64,000 bases of DNA, from NCBI GenBank assembly GCA_016187925.1, contig JACPIS010000029.1:29657-93656 (forward strand), read 5' to 3'. Of this stretch, positions 60,813-64,000 are shown piece after piece. Both the position numbers and the translations under genes were made by a program. Every line of letters begins with the position of its first letter. Within the stretch, counting starts at the first letter, position 1. The stretch is from Opitutia bacterium. GTDB taxonomy: Bacteria; Verrucomicrobiota; Verrucomicrobiia; Opitutales; Opitutaceae. The notes beneath the pieces are model-generated. The model saw nothing but the letters and a program-made list of their open reading frames with translations. It had not been told where the DNA came from and ran no database searches.

Positions 60813-60832
60813 AGCGCGGCCGGGGCCGCGCT
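60813..60832 (-). terminator. Putative terminator of the HPF gene
   Basis: AGCGCGGCC (60813-60821) pairs with GGCCGCGCT (60824-60832), followed on the minus strand by TCTTGCTTTT. Confidence 0.65.
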
Positions 60833-60843
60833 GCGGGGAGGAT

Positions 60844-61200
60844 TTACTGTTTCCCGTGCAGGACGCCGGGCGCCTGCCGGCGTTCGTCGTCGCGCTTGTC
60901 GACGCGTTTCTCGTGGCGGCGGCGCAGGAGCTGGTCGAGCTTGTCCACGAGCAGGTCGATGGACTTGTAGCCGTCGTCCGACGCGGCGGTGGCGATCAGG
61001 TCGGGGCCGTCGATCTCGATGTGGCCCTTGGCGACGAAGCGGTCGTTGGGGCCCTTGGTCTGGTCGTGCTCGAGGTCGACGCGGAGGCGGATGATGTGGG
61101 AATTGTGGCGGAGCAGCTTCTCGGTCTTTTGTTCGATGGCCTGCTTGAGGGCCGGCGTGAGCGAGACGTGGATGCCGCTGACGATGATTTTGTCGTTCAT
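60844..61200 (-). CDS. hpf: Short-form ribosome hibernation-promoting factor
   Basis: A 118-residue HPF/YfiA protein: KIIVSGIHVSLTPALKQAIEQKTEKLLRH, then HIIRLRVDLEHDQTKGPNDRFVAKGHIEI and GPDLIATAASDDGYKSIDLLVDKLDQLLRRRHEK. It lacks the C-terminal dimerisation domain of long HPF, so it would inactivate ribosomes by itself or form 100S dimers with another factor (as HPF and RMF do). No sigma-54 gene lies beside it, unlike in many proteobacteria. Confidence 0.93.
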   Translation of the reverse strand: MNDKIIVSGIHVSLTPALKQAIEQKTEKLLRHNSHIIRLRVDLEHDQTKGPNDRFVAKGHIEIDGPDLIATAASDDGYKSIDLLVDKLDQLLRRRHEKRVDKRDDERRQAPGVLHGKQ

Positions 61201-61340
61201 GATGGATTGGGGATGGGAGGATTAGACCATAACCCGGGGCGCAGGGGGCAGGAAATTACAGCTTCGGGCATTCTTTCAACCGGACTGACTACGGCGCATA
61301 AACCGCTGGAATAATCGCCGGCCCCGCGCATCTTGCGTGC

Positions 61341-61838
61341 ATGTTTCGTTTCGCCGCCCTTCTCGCCCTGTGCGCCGCCGTGTTGCGCGCCGAGCCGGCC
61401 GCCGCCCCGGCGCCGCTCGAAGCCGAAGTCTCCGCGCTGATCGCCGGCCCGCAGGTCACGATCGTGCATTTCTGGGCGCCGTGGTGCCCGAACTGCAAGG
61501 CCGAGATGGGGCCGGACGGCTGGGCGAAGTTCATCGCGGACAATCCCGACGTGAAGTTCGTCTTCCTCAACATCTGGCACAAGGGCCAGGACCCGTTGCC
61601 GAAGCTCGCTGCCGCCGGCCTCGGGGCGCAGCCGAACCTCACGCTGCTCACGCATCCGAACCCCTCGCGCCTGCAGGCGGAGCGTGTGAACAGTTTTCTC
61701 GGCCTGCCCATCACCTGGCTGCCGACGACCTGGGTTTTCCGCGACGGCAAGCTCCGCTTTGCGCTCAACTACGGCGAGGTGCGTTTCGGGCTGCTGCAGC
61801 AGTTCGTGAACGACTCGCGCGAGAAGTGGGACCGCTGA
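61341..61838 (+). CDS. Secreted thioredoxin-like (TlpA/DsbE-like) protein
   Basis: A 165-residue protein with signal peptide FRFAALLALCAAVLRAE and a thioredoxin fold: QVTIVHFWAPWCPNCKAEMGPDGW with the redox pair CPNC (about residues 49-52), then NIWHKGQDPLPKL, and a cis-Pro region GLPITWLPTTWVFRDGKL. It would act as a periplasmic thiol-disulfide oxidoreductase. It lies 113 bases before the DUF885 gene on the same strand. Confidence 0.9.
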   Translation: MFRFAALLALCAAVLRAEPAAAPAPLEAEVSALIAGPQVTIVHFWAPWCPNCKAEMGPDGWAKFIADNPDVKFVFLNIWHKGQDPLPKLAAAGLGAQPNLTLLTHPNPSRLQAERVNSFLGLPITWLPTTWVFRDGKLRFALNYGEVRFGLLQQFVNDSREKWDR

Positions 61839-61951
61839 GGGGATCGGGCGGGGTGAGCCGCCGGAACGGATTCCCCGCTCGACCCGGAAAACAGCCCGTC
61901 CGCCGCCGCGGGCTTGCCGCAGGCGGATGGCTGTGTTCTTTCAGCGCCAAC

Positions 61952-63775
61952 ATGAATCACCGCCACTTCCTCGCCGGCTGCGCGCTCGCCGCGTCGCTGG
62001 TCATGCCCATGTCCGCCGCCTACACGACCGAACAAGTCACCGCCGAATCCGCCAAGGCCAACGCGTTTTTCGAGCGCGCATTCGACGAAAGCATCGCGCG
62101 CAGCCCGCTGACCATGACCCAGCTCGGGCTCAAGCAGGACTACGACAAGTGGGATGATTTCTCCGAGAAGGCCCAGCTGGAGAACTTCCTGCTCAACGTC
62201 CAGCAGCTGGCCGAGCTGAAACGCACGGTCAACTTCGACGCGCTCGATGAGCAGACGAAGATCAGCTACCGGATGTTCGTGAGCCAGGCCGAGCAGAGCA
62301 TCGAGGGCTGGCGCTGGCGCTACCACGGTTACGTGTTCGACCAGATGAACGGCCTGCACGCGGTGCTGCCGGCGTTCTTGATCAATTTCCACCTCATCGC
62401 CGACGCCGGCGACGCCCAGGCCTACATCAGCCGCCTGCGCGGCATCGCGCCGCTGATGGACGAGCTCATCGCCGGCACGAAACTCCGCCAGCAAAAGGGC
62501 ATCCTGCCGCCGAAGTTTGTCTATCCGATCGTCATCGAGGCCTGCCGCGGCGTCATCGCCGGCGAGCCGTTCGAGAAGGCGGGCGACAAGAAGAACGCGC
62601 TGCTCGAGGATTTTGAAAACAAGGTCGGCGCGCTGAAGGGCGTCGACGCCGCGGCCAAGGCCAGGCTCGTGGCCGACGCCCGGGCGGCGCTGCTCGAGTC
62701 GGTGAAGCCCGCCTACGAGAAGCTCATCGCGCTGCTCGGCGAGCAGGAGAAGGTGGCGACGACGGACGACGGCGTCTGGAAATTCCCGAACGGGCGCGAG
62801 TATTACGACTTCGCGCTGCGCACCAACACGACGACCGGGCTCTCGGCCGACGAGATCCACGAGACCGGCCTGCGCGAGGTCGAGCGCATCCACCGCGAGA
62901 TGCTGGCCATCAAAGACCGGGTCGGCTTCAAGGGCGACCTGACGGCGTTCTTCAAGTTCATCAAGGAAGACCCGCAGTTCTACTATCCCGACACCGCCGA
63001 GGGGAAGGCCGCCTACCTCAAGCGCGCCAACGTCCTCATCGACGAGATGCGCGCGCGCCTGCCCGAGTTTTTCGGCGTGCAACCGAAGGCCGGCCTCATC
63101 GTGAAGGAGGTCGAGCCGTTCCGCGCCGAGGGTTCCGCCGGCGCCTTCTACGACCAGCCGTCGGCCGACGGCAGCCGCCCGGGCACGTATTACGTCAACA
63201 CCTTCGAGATGCACGGCGTGCCGATCTTCGAGATGGAGACGCTCGCGCACCACGAGGCGATCCCCGGCCACCATATGCAGATCGCCATCGCGCAGGAGCT
63301 GCAGGGCATCCCGCGCTTCCGCAAGTTCGGCGGCAACACGGCCTACGTCGAGGGCTGGGCGCTCTACGCCGAGTATTTCCCGAAGGAATTCGGCTTCTAC
63401 ACGGATCCGTACATGGACTTCGGCCGCCTGAACGACGAGCTGCTGCGCGCCGTGCGCCTCGTGGTCGACACCGGCATCCACGCCAAGCACTGGACGCGCG
63501 ACCAGGTGATGGATTACTTCCGCAAAAACACGCCCAACTCCGAACGCGACATCTTCACCGAGACCAACCGCTACATCGTCAACCCCGGCCAGGCCACGGC
63601 CTACAAGGTCGGCCAGCTCAGGATCCTCGGGCTGCGCGAGCTGGCGAAGCAGGAACTCGGCGCGAAGTTCGACCTGCGCGCCTACCACGATCTCGTGCTG
63701 AAGAACGGCGCCGTGCCGCTGGACATCCTCGAGGAGAATGTCCGGGCGTGGATCGCCGCGCGCAAAAAGTCCTGA
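61952..63775 (+). CDS. Secreted DUF885-family metallopeptidase
   Basis: A 607-residue exported protein: signal FLAGCALAASLVMPMSAAY, a long helical domain, and the signature FEMETLAHHEAIPGHHMQIAIAQEL, which is the HEAxPGHH zinc motif of DUF885. It also has TAYVEGWALYAEYFPKEFG, with the further Glu. Family members are aminopeptidases or dipeptidases of secreted type. It ends close to the window's right border. The Met at 61952 starts the signal peptide. Confidence 0.92.
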   Translation: MNHRHFLAGCALAASLVMPMSAAYTTEQVTAESAKANAFFERAFDESIARSPLTMTQLGLKQDYDKWDDFSEKAQLENFLLNVQQLAELKRTVNFDALDEQTKISYRMFVSQAEQSIEGWRWRYHGYVFDQMNGLHAVLPAFLINFHLIADAGDAQAYISRLRGIAPLMDELIAGTKLRQQKGILPPKFVYPIVIEACRGVIAGEPFEKAGDKKNALLEDFENKVGALKGVDAAAKARLVADARAALLESVKPAYEKLIALLGEQEKVATTDDGVWKFPNGREYYDFALRTNTTTGLSADEIHETGLREVERIHREMLAIKDRVGFKGDLTAFFKFIKEDPQFYYPDTAEGKAAYLKRANVLIDEMRARLPEFFGVQPKAGLIVKEVEPFRAEGSAGAFYDQPSADGSRPGTYYVNTFEMHGVPIFEMETLAHHEAIPGHHMQIAIAQELQGIPRFRKFGGNTAYVEGWALYAEYFPKEFGFYTDPYMDFGRLNDELLRAVRLVVDTGIHAKHWTRDQVMDYFRKNTPNSERDIFTETNRYIVNPGQATAYKVGQLRILGLRELAKQELGAKFDLRAYHDLVLKNGAVPLDILEENVRAWIAARKKS

Positions 63776-63892
63776 ACTGAAATCCGCAGTCCGCACCGGC
63801 CTGCGCCTAGCGGTGGACTACAACGTGCGTCCCGCTGCGGCCCGGACTTGTCACGTAATACGTGAGGCTCTTTCAAAACCTCCGCGGATTTT

Positions 63893-64000
63893 TTAGGCGC
63901 GGCGGGAAAAGTGCGGCGGAGCGGAAGGGTCCGACAGGAAAACGGCTGCGGCGAGGGCCGCGCGCGATTTTTCGTCGTGCGTGGCCACGCCGTCGCGGGC
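63893..64000 (-). CDS. Possible C-terminal end of a gene cut by the window edge
   Basis: The minus frame from the window edge to a TAA at 63893-63895 reads ARDGVATHDEKSRAALAAAV, then FLSDPSAPPHFSRRA. There is no stop in this frame for the visible 35 codons, and codon use looks ordinary. The family cannot be told from the fragment. Confidence 0.35.
   Translation of the reverse strand, partial: ARDGVATHDEKSRAALAAAVFLSDPSAPPHFSRRA

Noticed and set aside
61337..63775. An 812-codon gene that would include the thioredoxin-like region
   Set aside because: The first third is out of frame with the thioredoxin fold and Arg-rich; the DUF885 protein has its own signal peptide at 61952.
1..64000. CRISPR arrays, rRNA and tRNA genes
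   Set aside because: No regularly spaced direct repeats and no rRNA-like or tRNA-like sequence were seen on either strand. A tRNA scan could not be run, so a divergent tRNA cannot be fully excluded.

Overview
The window looks like a chromosomal segment of a GC-rich Verrucomicrobiota bacterium, most likely family Opitutaceae. This is inferred, not proven. It rests on the high GC coding sequence, large TonB-dependent receptors whose mature N-termini carry a VKLEKFT[IV]TGS signature, many secreted proteins, and several families of short interspersed palindromic repeats. I saw no tRNA, rRNA, CRISPR array, transposase or integrase.

Layout. 0.2-5.7 kb: a large multi-PAS hybrid histidine kinase, an FKBP isomerase and a Glu/Leu/Phe/Val dehydrogenase. 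5.8-9.7 kb: a small monoheme cytochrome followed by a fused monoheme cytochrome-porin resembling Cyc2, then a CusRS/HprRS-type two-component pair; a CATTAC-N6-GTAATG box lies upstream of the cytochromes. 9.8-12.7 kb: a minus-strand operon with 4-bp overlaps (cyclophilin, secreted M20 peptidase, NTF2-like protein). 12.9-16.7 kb: phosphofructokinase, a LytS/LytTR pair and a membrane protein. 16.9-23.5 kb: two intact TonB-dependent receptors with the relic of a third between them. 23.6-34.6 kb: metabolic and regulatory genes, a 1411-residue coiled-coil/LysM envelope protein with 18 copies of a YPDL motif, a peroxiredoxin-like protein, a sterol-desaturase-family protein and glycerol kinase. 34.7-39.5 kb: a MarR-MFP-RND efflux operon with a perfect palindrome in front of marR. 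39.5-47.1 kb: transporters (TRIC/UPF0126, EamA, MATE), an Old Yellow Enzyme, DUF167, an unknown secreted protein and exonuclease III.

47.1-51.97 kb is a less GC-rich accessory island. It holds an unknown membrane/secreted protein, a 47-residue peptide with the look of a RiPP precursor (charged leader, then a short Ser/Thr/Cys/Gly-rich tail), a PqqD-like/M50 metalloprotease-like membrane protein, an unknown 307-residue protein and an LpxL/HtrB-like acyltransferase lacking the usual catalytic acid. The island ends in a truncated piece of a peptide-exporting ABC transporter. I regard this as the most likely undescribed system in the window.

52.2-64 kb returns to ordinary genes: CinA-like amidase, SYLF lipid-binding protein, a minimal zincin, an ABC-2-like exporter, two Spy/CpxP-like proteins, a HI0933-family flavoprotein carrying an interspersed repeat inside its reading frame, TerC, short HPF, a thioredoxin-like protein and a DUF885 peptidase.

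Four interspersed repeat families occur: TGTCATTCTGAG elements, GGGGCTTTA(T/C)GCC elements, GCGTTGGGGTCAACGC elements and one GGTAGGGCG element. Start codons were chosen by family length, signal peptides and avoidance of overlap; most coordinates are exact at the stop and likely at the start.
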